From contig NZ_CP113116.1 of assembly GCF_026625985.1 (NCBI RefSeq), positions 868,001 to 932,000 on the forward strand: a stretch of 64,000 nt of DNA. The letters run 5' to 3'. Position 1 is the stretch's first letter; every line of letters starts with the position of its first letter. The notes beneath the pieces were generated by a model. That model saw only the letters and a program-made list of their open reading frames with translations. It was not told the DNA's origin and did no database searches. This stretch comes from Mycobacterium sp. Aquia_213. GTDB lineage: Bacteria; Actinomycetota; Actinomycetes; Mycobacteriales; Mycobacteriaceae. Shown here in pieces: positions 8,796-18,763 of the stretch. Both the position numbers and the translations under genes were made by a program.

Positions 8796-9941
8796 TCAGA
8801 GCACCCGAGTCTGACCCTCGAGGACCGGGACGGTCTCGGGCAGGTGATAGGTCGCGATGCCGTTCTTGTACATGACCGCATCCCGGGCGTGCTTGGGCAG
8901 GTGCTTGACCAACCAGCGCGGGTCGTCGAACGTCCAGTGCGGGTAGTCCGAGGAGAAGAGCAGGATCTTCTCGCACTCCATCCATTCCAGCGCGCGGGTC
9001 AGCTCGGTCTTGTCTTCCGGGTAGTCCAGCGGCTGGGTGGTGAACTTGATGTGGTCCTTGACGTACTCCGAGGGCTTGCGCTTGATGTCCACCCACGACT
9101 TGCGTGCTTCGTAGATCGCGTCCATCCGCCACATCAGCGGCAGGATCCAGCTGAATGCGTGCTCGACGAAGACGATCCGCAGCGTCGGGAACCGGTCGAA
9201 GACGCCGTCGAAGATCAGGCTCATCACCTGGTTCGCGGCCAGCAGCGAGTAGGTCACCATGAAGTCGTGGTTGTAGCTGGGGAATCCGACCGGCGGGATC
9301 GGTAGCTCGTCGAACTGGCTGCGCGACAGGTGGCAGCTCACGGTGATGTCGTGCTTGGTGGCGGCCGCCCAGATCGGGTCGTATTTCGGGTTGCCCCAGG
9401 GCGGGCGCGGCTCGGCCTTGATCAAAATCTGCGCCATGTAGGGGTGCCCGGCCCATTTTTCGATCTCCCGCGCGGACTCTTCCGGCTCCTCGATGGCGGC
9501 GCAAATCGAACCGCGCCAGCGCTCGTGCCAGTTGTTGTGGCTGTCCAGCCAGTGATTGGCCTGCCAGTCGTTCAATGCGGCCGACATCGCGTGCTGCGCT
9601 TCGGGAATGCGAGCAGGATAGGCGGCGGGTTCCAGGATCGCGATGTCGGAGCCCGCCTCCATGATCAGCTGGCGAAACGCCATGTCCGGGTCGCTGCACG
9701 GGAATTCGCCGTTGGCGGGAAACGCGTCCACCCGCATCGCGTAGGAGTGCGCGTAGTCGGGCGCGTCGTAGTAGATCTGCTCGCCGATGGTGCGGGTGAG
9801 GAAATACTTGCTGCGCCAGGGCTCCGGGATATACGGGACCAGCTCGCCGCGCTTGGGCGCCGGGTGGACATCCGAATCTACGCATCGGACGGCTATGCGC
9901 TCGGTAGCGGGAACCCGCTCCTGCGAATGGGTCAACGTCAT
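8796..9941 (-). CDS. amidohydrolase family (amidohydrolase_2) protein
   Basis: 381 residues. The metal-binding D-x-H near the N-terminus is in VDSDVHPAP, and FSSDYPHW near the C-terminus keeps the Asp that completes the metal site. Members of this family are decarboxylases or hydrolases of the ACMSD type; mycobacteria carry many in aromatic and steroid catabolic clusters. It is followed after one base by the Rieske ferredoxin and preceded by a second amidohydrolase, so the four genes 7514-11063 look like one operon. The exact reaction is unknown. Confidence 0.88.
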   Translation of the reverse strand: MTLTHSQERVPATERIAVRCVDSDVHPAPKRGELVPYIPEPWRSKYFLTRTIGEQIYYDAPDYAHSYAMRVDAFPANGEFPCSDPDMAFRQLIMEAGSDIAILEPAAYPARIPEAQHAMSAALNDWQANHWLDSHNNWHERWRGSICAAIEEPEESAREIEKWAGHPYMAQILIKAEPRPPWGNPKYDPIWAAATKHDITVSCHLSRSQFDELPIPPVGFPSYNHDFMVTYSLLAANQVMSLIFDGVFDRFPTLRIVFVEHAFSWILPLMWRMDAIYEARKSWVDIKRKPSEYVKDHIKFTTQPLDYPEDKTELTRALEWMECEKILLFSSDYPHWTFDDPRWLVKHLPKHARDAVMYKNGIATYHLPETVPVLEGQTRVL

Positions 9942-9971
9942 CTGGGGTCTCCTCAGTCTGCCGTGTTACTT

Positions 9972-11063
9972 CTACTGTGCGCCCACCCCGGCGGGGATGT
10001 CTATGCCGTAGAGCTGCGCCGCATTACGCCAGCACAACTTTTCGCGTTGTTCGGCGGACAGCGCGCCGGGCAGCTTGTTGATATCCCCGCATTGCCAGTG
10101 TGGGTAACTCGAGCCGAACATCACCATGTCGTCCTTGCCGGTGAAGCCGAACCACTCGCCGGCGAATTCGGTGTCACCGGGCCCGTCGAGGCTGCCCTGC
10201 ACGAAATAGACGTGGCCGGGCAGGTAGTCGCTGGGGATCCGCGGCGCCCAGGGCGTCTGCTCGAGGTGCGGGCGGCCGAACGTGTCCATCCGCCAGATAA
10301 ACGGTGTGATGAAGTCCGCGGCGCCGTCGCCCCAGACGAACTTGAGACCGTCGAAGCGCTCGAACACTCCCTCGGCGATCATGTTCATCAGGTGATACAG
10401 GTAGTTCAGCGCCATGAAGCTGACGTATTGCTCGTAGGTGCGGGTGTTCCCGTTCGGCGTCGGCGGGAAGGCGATGCCCGAGCCGACTTCGATGTGTGCG
10501 GCAACAGGCAGGCCGGCGTCGACCGCGGCTTCCCACAGCGGCCAGAACTGTGGTTTTCCGTAGACCTCGCGGGATTGCAGCGGAACGCCGATCTGAACCA
10601 CCCGTGGATGACCGCGCCATTTCTCGATCTCGCGCAACGCACCGGAGATGTCGTCGGGGTTCACCCGGATGGTGCCGCGGAACCGCTCGCCGTACTGGCT
10701 GGACTCCAGCCAGTTGGACACCATCATCTCGTTGTGCGCGGCGTGCAGCGCGCTGCCCAGATGCCGGTCCGGCATGATGCCGCGGGCCGCCGGATGCAGG
10801 ACCGCGATGTCGACGCCGCGCTTCGAAAAGAGCTCATGGCCAACGAATTCGGGATCCGAGCCGGGGTACTGGCCATCCGGGCCCTCGGTGTTGGGCGCGT
10901 ACTCACCACCCGGGGCGCCGTACCAGTCCATCTCGTAGTCGGGGAACCCGCGACTCTTGAACGGCTCACGCAGGGTCTTCCGCAGCGCTTTGTTGGACGG
11001 GAAGAAAATGTGCACGCTCGCGTCGATCAGCGGCGTGCTCGTCCCGTCAGCGTGTTCGATCAC
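9972..11063 (-). CDS. amidohydrolase family (amidohydrolase_2) protein, degenerate C-terminal motif
   Basis: About 363 residues from GTG 11063 (an AAGGG-containing stretch lies upstream; longer alternatives run to TTG 11102). It is homologous along its length to the neighbour at 8796: LIDASVHIFF gives the D-x-H motif and WRMDTFGR matches the other's WRMDAIYE. At the C-terminus it reads GSSYPHW where the neighbour has SSDYPHW, so the usual metal-ligand Asp is Ser. It may be a catalytically altered partner in a heteromeric complex with its neighbour; that is inference. Confidence 0.85.
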   Translation of the reverse strand: MIEHADGTSTPLIDASVHIFFPSNKALRKTLREPFKSRGFPDYEMDWYGAPGGEYAPNTEGPDGQYPGSDPEFVGHELFSKRGVDIAVLHPAARGIMPDRHLGSALHAAHNEMMVSNWLESSQYGERFRGTIRVNPDDISGALREIEKWRGHPRVVQIGVPLQSREVYGKPQFWPLWEAAVDAGLPVAAHIEVGSGIAFPPTPNGNTRTYEQYVSFMALNYLYHLMNMIAEGVFERFDGLKFVWGDGAADFITPFIWRMDTFGRPHLEQTPWAPRIPSDYLPGHVYFVQGSLDGPGDTEFAGEWFGFTGKDDMVMFGSSYPHWQCGDINKLPGALSAEQREKLCWRNAAQLYGIDIPAGVGAQ

Positions 11064-11354
11064 GACAGCCACCCTTCGGTTCCGGTAGCCAAAGTGAGCC
11101 AAACCTGGTCATAAGATAGATAATCTAACATTCTCATAGGCTGTCGATCAATGAATTTCCGGTAAGCGTCTCGTTTAACGATATGCGCTGGTAGCCGCTG
11201 GTATTGCCACCATCAGAGCAATCGTCGTTCTTCAATCCGGATAATACCATTCTCGGCACTCGTGGGAAGGTGGCTGCCGCGCCGGCGCGATTGCCTCGCC
11301 GCGGCCGGGCCCGCTACCCGGGCGTTACAGAGTCGCCGAACAGTGTCACGCCGT

Positions 11355-12254
11355 CTAGCTGGCGTCGACGCCACCGACGACGACGCCGGCCGCCTTCTCG
11401 AACGGCTTGATGACCGCCGTGAAATCCGAGTCGGCGCCTTGGTCGAGCGCGGCCGCCTCCCAGAGCCGGCCGATGGTCTCGGCGACGTCGACCGGCACGC
11501 CCAGGGCCTCGGCTTCGTCAAGATAGAGCCGCACATCTTTGAGCATCAGACCGGTGGCAAAGCCGTAGTCGAAGGTGCGGGGCAACACCGCACGCGGAAA
11601 CTTGTCCCGACTCGCGCTCGTTGCACCCGAGCCCGCGTTGAGAACTTCGACCATCACGGCCGGGTCGAGACCGGCCTTGACGCCCATCACGACGACCTCT
11701 GATGTCGCGACCAACACGTTGGCCGCCAGGATGTTGTTGGCGAGCTTCATCGTTTGCGCCGACCCGGCCTTCTCTCCGATGTAGTACGGGCGACCGATCG
11801 CCTCGAGTACGGGCTGTATGACCTCGAATTCGCGGCGCGGACCCGAGACCATGATGGTGAGCGCCCCTTTCTCCGCGCCACCCACTCCGCCACTGACCGG
11901 GCTGTCGAGAGCGGCGATGCCTCGTTGAGCCAGCAGGTCATGGATCTGCACGGCGGTCCGGCTGCCCACGGTCGACAGGTCGACGTAGCGCTTGACCCGC
12001 GAGCCCTCGATCACACCCGTGGCCCCGGTGGCGACCTCGAGCGACACCGCCGGTGTCGGGAGGCTGGCCAGCACCGTTTCCGCGCGGTCGGCGACGTCTT
12101 TCGCCGCTGACGCGGCGCGGCCCCCGAGCGAGACGATGCGTTCGAGGCTGGTGCTGCTGGTGTCGAAGGCGACGACGTCGTGACCGTCGCCGATCAGGCG
12201 ACGCGCCATCGGAAAACCCATGTTTCCCAACCCGATAAAGCCGATATCGGTCAC
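11355..12254 (-). CDS. NAD(P)-dependent 3-hydroxyisobutyrate dehydrogenase-like oxidoreductase
   Basis: 299 residues from GTG 12254, overlapping the TGA of the upstream gene as GTGA. The N-terminal Rossmann motif is IGFIGLGNMGFPMA, the substrate-binding stretch is DSPVSGGVGGAEKGALTIMV, and the catalytic Lys is in GSAQTMKLANN. The family oxidises beta-hydroxy acids to semialdehydes or reduces the reverse (3-hydroxyisobutyrate, tartronate, L-serine types). Together with the CMD protein and the aldehyde dehydrogenase upstream it would fit processing of a hydroxylated acid through an aldehyde. The substrate is not determined. Confidence 0.9.
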   Translation of the reverse strand: MTDIGFIGLGNMGFPMARRLIGDGHDVVAFDTSSTSLERIVSLGGRAASAAKDVADRAETVLASLPTPAVSLEVATGATGVIEGSRVKRYVDLSTVGSRTAVQIHDLLAQRGIAALDSPVSGGVGGAEKGALTIMVSGPRREFEVIQPVLEAIGRPYYIGEKAGSAQTMKLANNILAANVLVATSEVVVMGVKAGLDPAVMVEVLNAGSGATSASRDKFPRAVLPRTFDYGFATGLMLKDVRLYLDEAEALGVPVDVAETIGRLWEAAALDQGADSDFTAVIKPFEKAAGVVVGGVDAS

Positions 12255-12640
12255 GACTGCGGGCTCTGGTCCAGTTCGGCGAACACCTCGCGGGCGATGC
12301 GGAAGCTGTCGACCGCGGCCGGAACGCCCGCGTAAATGGCCACTTGCAAGAAGACCTCGCAAATCTCTTCGCGGGTAACGCCGTTGGTCAGCGCGCCCTT
12401 GATATGTGTCCGTAATTCATTCGGCCGATTGAGGATTGGGATCATCGCCAGGTTGAGCATGCTGCGCGTCTTGAGGGGCAGCCCGTCGCGGCCCCATACC
12501 CCGCCCCAGCAGTATTCGGTGACGAGATCTTGCAGGGGCTTGGTGAATTCGTCGGCGTCGGCCAGCGCCCGGTTGACGTACTCCTCGCCAAGTACCGCGG
12601 AGCGGATTTCAAGCCCGCGCTGGTATGTTTCGCGATCCAA
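12251..12640 (-). CDS. carboxymuconolactone decarboxylase (CMD) family protein
   Basis: 129 residues starting at TTG 12640, with AAAGGAG eight bases upstream. EYCWGGVWGRDGLPLKTRSM, LRTHIKGALTNGVT and EEICEVFLQVAIYAG are typical of PcaC-like gamma-carboxymuconolactone decarboxylases. It lacks the CxxC pair of AhpD-type peroxidases, so a decarboxylase or lactone-handling role is likelier. It overlaps the dehydrogenase downstream by four bases and lies 32 bases after the aldehyde dehydrogenase. Confidence 0.88.
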   Translation of the reverse strand: MDRETYQRGLEIRSAVLGEEYVNRALADADEFTKPLQDLVTEYCWGGVWGRDGLPLKTRSMLNLAMIPILNRPNELRTHIKGALTNGVTREEICEVFLQVAIYAGVPAAVDSFRIAREVFAELDQSPQS

Positions 12641-12672
12641 TGGTCTTCTCCTTTATGTCCGGGCCCTGCGCA

Positions 12673-14097
12673 TCACAAACGGACGACGACGGTCTTGGTT
12701 GCGGTGAACATGTCGAGGGCTTCATAGCCCTTCTCGCGGCCGTATCCGGATTTCTTGAAACCCCCGAACGGCAATTCGACCCCGCCGCCGGCGCCGTAGG
12801 TATTGATGTAGACCTGGCCCGCCCGGATGTCGGCGGCGAGCCGGTGCGCGCGGGATAGGTCGTTGGTCCACACCGCGCCCAGCAACCCATAATCGGTCCC
12901 GTTGGCCAAGCCGATAGCCTCCTCCTCGCTGACGAACCTGTTCACGGTGAGCACCGGGCCGAAGATCTCCTCTTGGGCGATGGTCTCGGCGGGATCGACA
13001 TCGGTGATCACCGTGGGGGCAAAGTATGCCCCGTCCGTCAACTTAGGATCCTGCGGTGGCTCACCGCCACAAAGGATTTCGCCCTTGACGTTGCCGGCAA
13101 CCATCGTTTCCACCCGTTGTTGTTGTTTGCGGGAGACCAGCGGCCCGAGATCGGGGTCCTCGAGTCCCGGCCCGATCGTCGCCAACTGCAGCCGCCGGCA
13201 AACCATTTCGAGCAACGCGTCGTGAATGGACTCGTGTACCAGCAGACGCGATCCGGCCGAGCATGTTTGACCGGCGTTCTGCAGTATCGCCTTCGCGATC
13301 GATTCCGCCGCGCGTTCCAAATGTGCGTCGGGGAAAACGATCTGCGGGGACTTTCCACCCAACTCCAAAATCGTGGGTACGACTCGGTCGGCCGCGGCGT
13401 GGGCGATCGACGAACCGATCTGGGTGGATCCGACAAAACCCACGTGGTCGACGCCCGCGTGTGCCGCCAGAGCGGCCCCGGCTTCGGCGCCGATCCCGGT
13501 CACCACGTTGAACACCCCGGACGGCAAGCCGGCTTCAATTGCCAGTCGCGCTAATTCGACTGCGGTGCGCGGTGTTTCATCGGCGGGCTTGGCGATGGAG
13601 CAATTGCCCACGGCGATCGCGGGGGCCACGGCGCGGGCCAGCAACTGCATCGGGTAGTTCCAGGCGACGATGTGCCCGGTGACGCCGAACGGCTCCCGCC
13701 GCGTGTAGACGTGCAGATCCGTTGACAGTGGGATGGTTTGGCCGTAGTACGAGTCGATGGCGTGGCCGTAGAAGCGGAAGTAACGCGCGGCGACGGCGGC
13801 ATCGGCACGCGCCTGGGTCAGGGGCTTTCCGGTGTCCTCGCTTTCGATCCGGGCCAACCGCTCTTGGTTGTCACCGATCAGATCGGCGATCCGCGTCAAG
13901 AGCGTCGCCCGCGCCTCCGGCGCGGTGTCCCGCCAGCTTTTCGATGCCGCCGCGGCGGCCCCGACGGCGCGATCGACCTCGTCGGCGCCGCCGCGCGCAA
14001 CCGATCCGAGGGAGCGTCCGGTGGCCGGGTCGATGTTGTCGTAGCAGTCCTTCGAGGGCACTGATTCGCCGTCGATGAATGACTCAGTGATGGTCAC
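12673..14097 (-). CDS. aldehyde dehydrogenase (NAD(P)+)
   Basis: 474 residues, normal for the family, starting at GTG 14097. The general base is in ILELGGKSPQIVF and the nucleophile in QNAGQTCSAGSRLL; the C-terminus reads PFGGFKKSGYGREKGYEALD. It oxidises an aldehyde to the acid. It is the first gene of the operon 14097-11355 and is divergent from the nitroreductase. Its intact C-terminus is a useful comparison for the aldehyde-dehydrogenase-like relic at 21925. Confidence 0.94.
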   Translation of the reverse strand: MTITESFIDGESVPSKDCYDNIDPATGRSLGSVARGGADEVDRAVGAAAAASKSWRDTAPEARATLLTRIADLIGDNQERLARIESEDTGKPLTQARADAAVAARYFRFYGHAIDSYYGQTIPLSTDLHVYTRREPFGVTGHIVAWNYPMQLLARAVAPAIAVGNCSIAKPADETPRTAVELARLAIEAGLPSGVFNVVTGIGAEAGAALAAHAGVDHVGFVGSTQIGSSIAHAAADRVVPTILELGGKSPQIVFPDAHLERAAESIAKAILQNAGQTCSAGSRLLVHESIHDALLEMVCRRLQLATIGPGLEDPDLGPLVSRKQQQRVETMVAGNVKGEILCGGEPPQDPKLTDGAYFAPTVITDVDPAETIAQEEIFGPVLTVNRFVSEEEAIGLANGTDYGLLGAVWTNDLSRAHRLAADIRAGQVYINTYGAGGGVELPFGGFKKSGYGREKGYEALDMFTATKTVVVRL

Positions 14098-14189
14098 GGT
14101 TGATCCCTTGACTTCGTTCGGCGTGCCGACGGTTAGCTAGACGCTAGTGAATAGTTGCATCAGAAGGCCCGGGCCGAAAGGGAGTGACC

Positions 14190-14858
14190 ATGGCGGGAGC
14201 CAGCAGCGACGTCTGGGAAGTGATGTCGACGGCCCGGACGATCCGGCGCTTCACCGACGAGCCGGTCGACGACTTCACACTCGCGCAGTGCCTGGAAGCG
14301 GCGAGGTGGGCCCCGTCGGGCGCCAACGCGCAAGGCTGGCGTTTCGTCGTGCTGCGCTCACCCGAGCAGCGGGCCGTCGTGGCCAAGGCTGCTGCCCACG
14401 CCCTGGAAGTGATCGAGCCGGTCTACGGAATGAGCCGGCCCGCCGACGACGACAACAGCCGGCGCGCTCGTACCTACCGTGCGACCTACGAATTGCATGA
14501 CCGGGCGGGCGAATTCACGTCGGTCTTGTTCGCGCAGCAGCACTTCCCGACGGCATCCGAGCTGCTGCTGGGCGGATCGATCTTTCCCGCCATGCAGAAC
14601 TTCCTACTGGCCGCGCGCGCCCAGGGCCTTGGGGCCTGCATGACCAGCTGGGCCTCCTATGGCGGCGAGCAGCTGCTGCGGGAAGCCGTCGGGGTACCCG
14701 ACGGCTGGTTGGTCGCCGGCCACATCGTGGTCGGGTGGCCCGAGGGCAAGCACGGCCCACTTCGTCGCCGCCCGCTCGCCGAGTTCGTCAATCTCGACCG
14801 TTGGGACGAGTCCGCCAGCAGCCTTTTTGCAGCTCCTGCGAGCCCACCGGCAAACTAA
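14190..14858 (+). CDS. nitroreductase-family flavoprotein
   Basis: About 222 residues; ATG 14190 is preferred over GTG 14184 because AAAGGGAG ends six bases before it. TARTIRRFTDEPVDD and ARWAPSGANAQGWRFVVL are the FMN-binding N-terminal signature, and LLAARAQGLGACMTSW belongs to the dimer core. Such enzymes use NAD(P)H and FMN to reduce nitro groups, quinones or enones. It is divergent from the aldehyde dehydrogenase and precedes the acyl-CoA dehydrogenase pair by 115 bases. Confidence 0.9.
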   Translation: MAGASSDVWEVMSTARTIRRFTDEPVDDFTLAQCLEAARWAPSGANAQGWRFVVLRSPEQRAVVAKAAAHALEVIEPVYGMSRPADDDNSRRARTYRATYELHDRAGEFTSVLFAQQHFPTASELLLGGSIFPAMQNFLLAARAQGLGACMTSWASYGGEQLLREAVGVPDGWLVAGHIVVGWPEGKHGPLRRRPLAEFVNLDRWDESASSLFAAPASPPAN

Positions 14859-14927
14859 GCCACCGCGCCTCGGTTAACGCACGCCGATACGTCATACGCC
14901 GAATTCGAGATTATTACTTCCGGAAGG

Positions 14928-14942
14928 GAGAATGGTATTCTC
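14928..14942. promoter_or_regulatory. perfect 15-bp palindrome, candidate repressor operator
   Basis: GAGAAT-GGT-ATTCTC, two perfect six-base arms, ending 31 bases before the ATG of the acyl-CoA dehydrogenase pair. That position would overlap a core promoter. Similar dyads occur at 21706 and 21884, which suggests a shared TetR-like regulator; none is encoded in the window. Confidence 0.5.
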
Positions 14943-14973
14943 GCGAGGGCGGTGACGACAGGAGGCGGCCTCG

Positions 14974-15972
14974 ATGCTGTTGGAGTTCGATGCTGATCAG
15001 CGACTGTGGCAGGACACGGTGCGAGACGCCCTTGCAAAGCAATGCCCGCCCTCGCTGGTGCGGAGCGTGGCCGAGGATGGCGTAGACCCGAGCCCGCTGT
15101 GGAAGTCGTATGTCGACCAGGGCTGGACCGAGCTGCACGAATCGGACAGCGCGGTGGAGCTGGCCATCGTGCTCGAAGAGCTAGGCCGCGCAACCGATCC
15201 CACGCCGTTCCTGGCGACGATGAGCCAGTTCGCACCGCTTGTCGCGGACCGATTCGACCCACACCAGTCGGGCACCGCGGTGTACAGCGGGGTCGCGGCG
15301 CACCGTGACGCCGAGAGCTGGGTGCTGGCTGGAACGGCACGCCACGTCCTGGACGGTGACCGCGCGGACCGGCTGGCGGTCGTGACCGACGCGGGCGTGT
15401 TCCTCGTCGCATCCAGTCAGGTCTCGGCCCGGCGCGCGTCGGTGTTCGACCCGGTGCTGCACGTCGCCGACCTGTCGTTCGCCGAGGTCCGGGTGCCCGA
15501 CAGCGAGCGGCTGACCGTCGACGCGGAACGCGCTCATCATCTTGCGCTGACGGGCATGGCCATCACGATGGTCGGCGCCTGCCAGCGCATCCTCGACCTG
15601 GTGCTCGAGCACGTCAAAAGCCGCCAACAGTTCGGTGTGGCGATTGGCTCCTTCCAGGCCGTGCAGCACAAGGCCGCCGACATGCACGTCGCGGTGGAAC
15701 GCGCTCGCGCGCTGGCCTACTTCGCCGCGCTGACGATCGCCGCCGACGATCCGCGCCGCCGGCTGGCGGCCGCGATGGCGAAGGCGTCGGCGGGGGAGTG
15801 CCAGTCGGTGGTTTTCCGGCACGGTCTGCAGCTGCACGGCGCGATGGGCTTCACCTGGGAGAACGACTTGCAGTTCGCCCTGAAACGGGCCAAGGCGGGC
15901 GAGCTTATGCTCGGCGGTGCTGCCGAGCACCGCGCACGCATCGCGGAGGAATACCGTGCAGCTGACTTTTGA
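14974..15972 (+). CDS. acyl-CoA dehydrogenase, short form (likely subunit of heteromer)
   Basis: 332 residues, shorter than the usual 370-400. It has the alpha-helical N-domain, a reduced middle domain and the C-domain with RQQFGVAIGSFQAVQHKAAD and LHGAMGFTWENDLQFALKRA. The FAD/substrate-loop signature MSEP..GSD of the partner is absent. GACAGGAGG lies upstream of ATG 14974. Its 3' end overlaps the start of the 390-residue dehydrogenase by 17 bases. In actinobacterial sterol catabolism such unequal adjacent pairs form alpha2beta2 enzymes, which is my inference here. Confidence 0.9.
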   Translation: MLLEFDADQRLWQDTVRDALAKQCPPSLVRSVAEDGVDPSPLWKSYVDQGWTELHESDSAVELAIVLEELGRATDPTPFLATMSQFAPLVADRFDPHQSGTAVYSGVAAHRDAESWVLAGTARHVLDGDRADRLAVVTDAGVFLVASSQVSARRASVFDPVLHVADLSFAEVRVPDSERLTVDAERAHHLALTGMAITMVGACQRILDLVLEHVKSRQQFGVAIGSFQAVQHKAADMHVAVERARALAYFAALTIAADDPRRRLAAAMAKASAGECQSVVFRHGLQLHGAMGFTWENDLQFALKRAKAGELMLGGAAEHRARIAEEYRAADF

Positions 15973-17128
15973 TTCCGACGTCGAGGAGTTCCGGGCGGAG
16001 TTCTCGGCGTTCCTGGACGAAAACCTGCCTCCCGCAAGCGAAACACTCGAGCGTCCCCGCTCGGTCTCGCACATGCCGCAGTGGGCACGCGACTGGCAGC
16101 GGCTGCTGTTCGACAACGGCTGGCTGCTGCCCAGCCAACCGCCGGAATTCGGCGGACGCAATGCGACGGTCCTTCAACAGTTCGTCTACATGCAGGAACT
16201 CAGCCGCCGCCGGATCTACCACAGCTTCAACCCGCAGGGCGTGAATATCGTTGGCGCCTCACTGTTGTCGTTCGGCAGCGACGAGCAGAAGCGACGCTGG
16301 GCGGTGCCGATCCTGCGCGGCGAGATCACCGCGTCGCTCGGCATGAGCGAACCCAGCGCCGGCTCCGATCTGGCGTCGCTGCGTACTCGCGCGGTGCTGG
16401 ACGGCGATGATTTCGTTGTCAACGGACAGAAGGTGTGGACCTCCGGCGCCCACGATGCCGACGTCTTGTTGACGTTCGTCCGTACCAATCCAGATGTGCC
16501 GAAGCACAAGGGAATCAGCGTGCTGATCATCCCAACCGACACGCCGGGTCTGGTGCGCCGGCCGTTCCCGTCGATCGTCGCGGCCGACGATCTGGACTTC
16601 AACGAGGTGTTCTTCACCGACGTGCGGGTGCCGGTGGAGAACCTGGTCGGAGAGGTCGACCAGGGTTGGAAGGTGGCCAACGGGTCGCTCGGACACGAGC
16701 GCACGATGATGTGGCTGGGCTTCGCGGATCGAATCGACAACATGATCGACGACTTCCGCCCCGGCACCGAGGTCGAGCGCGACCAGTACGCTTCCACGAT
16801 CATGGACCGACAGGCGCTGCGCTTGCTTGGGTCGGCGGCCTTGGCCCGCGCCTCGCGCGGCGAGGACGACGTGGCCGCTATCTCGGTGCTCAAACTGCTC
16901 GGGTCCGAGGCCGAGTTGCGTGGGATGGACCTCGCGTTCACGGCCGCGGGATCGGACGGACTCGTCCATCCCGGCCAGACCGGTCCCTACGCGCACATGA
17001 ACCTCGACCACTACTTCGCCAGCTGGTTCGAGCGTTATGCGCGAAGCTTTTCCGGCACCATCGCCGGCGGTACCTCCGAGATTCAGCGCAACATCATCGC
17101 TCAGCGTGTACTCGGTTTACCGCGCTAG
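15956..17128 (+). CDS. acyl-CoA dehydrogenase, long form
   Basis: 390 residues from GTG 15956 (MQLTFDSDVEEFRAEF). Motifs: SLGMSEPSAGSDLASL, VNGQKVWTSGAHDADVLL and AGGTSEIQRNIIAQRVLGLP. It is a clear paralogue of the gene at 3110, sharing its start and signature blocks. Start and stop overlap the 332-residue partner upstream, supporting coupled translation and a heteromeric enzyme. It ends 33 bases before the convergent Mce-associated gene. The double bond is presumably introduced into a lipid- or terpenoid-derived CoA thioester. Confidence 0.93.
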   Translation: MQLTFDSDVEEFRAEFSAFLDENLPPASETLERPRSVSHMPQWARDWQRLLFDNGWLLPSQPPEFGGRNATVLQQFVYMQELSRRRIYHSFNPQGVNIVGASLLSFGSDEQKRRWAVPILRGEITASLGMSEPSAGSDLASLRTRAVLDGDDFVVNGQKVWTSGAHDADVLLTFVRTNPDVPKHKGISVLIIPTDTPGLVRRPFPSIVAADDLDFNEVFFTDVRVPVENLVGEVDQGWKVANGSLGHERTMMWLGFADRIDNMIDDFRPGTEVERDQYASTIMDRQALRLLGSAALARASRGEDDVAAISVLKLLGSEAELRGMDLAFTAAGSDGLVHPGQTGPYAHMNLDHYFASWFERYARSFSGTIAGGTSEIQRNIIAQRVLGLPR

Positions 17129-17161
17129 TTGACTAGCTCCACTCGCGAGCAGAGGCGCCCG

Positions 17162-17730
17162 CTAGACCGGGTCGAATTTGGTGATCAGCCAGTTGCCATT
17201 GACCCTGGCCATACTCACCAACACGCTGCTGGAAGCCATCGCGGGGTCCGGATTGTCCTTGCTCGTGGTGCTCTGGTCGACCAACACCAGCACGACGGCC
17301 GAATCCGGATGCAATTCCTGAACGGCGGCCCCCAACACCCGAGCATTGGTTTTCAGTGACTTCTGTTTGGCCGCCGGAGCCACGATCTGTTCGGTGAACT
17401 GGTTGTAGTACGAAAGGAAGTCGCCAGAGAGGTGCGACTTGGCCGCGGCGAAGTCTTTGTCGAGTGAATCGGGCGAGTAGGACAGCAGCGCGACCGTTCC
17501 GTCGGACGCCGCACTGGCGACCGCGCTCGCGACGCTGGCGTCGGTCTGTTTGTCGGGCCGGTACTGCTTGAAGTACAGCCACGCCGCCGCGCCACCGGAT
17601 ACGAGCAGGAGCAAAATCAGAACAACGGGGACGACTTTCACCCTGCGCCGCGCCGGTGGCTCGCTAGGTCCACTGACTTCCGTCTCGTCGGAAGATTCGT
17701 CGACGGCGTCGGTGCTGCTGTCGTCGTCGG

Positions 17731-17734
<4 letters not shown>
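17162..17734 (-). CDS. Mce-associated membrane protein (second of pair)
   Basis: 190 residues: an acidic, Ser-rich cytoplasmic N-terminus, one membrane anchor at about 33-55 (VVPVVLILLLLVSGGAAAWLY) and an extracytoplasmic domain of about 135 residues ending DNPDPAMAS...NGNWLITKFDPV. This architecture is that of the Mce-associated (Mas) proteins encoded beside mce operons and thought to stabilise the Mce transporter. It overlaps the preceding Mas gene by four bases. A paralogous pair lies at 33890-35295; both pairs end in the same LITKFDPV/LIAKFDPV-like motif. Confidence 0.88.
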
Positions 17735-18708
<974 letters not shown>

Positions 18709-18763
18709 CGTGCTTACTCCCCGTCGCCCTCACCAGCGACTGACTCCCGTACGTCTCACGCGG

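Noticed and set aside
9330..11114. 594-residue plus-strand frame over the amidohydrolases
   Set aside because: Shadow of two clear minus-strand amidohydrolases; composition is that of reverse-complement coding.
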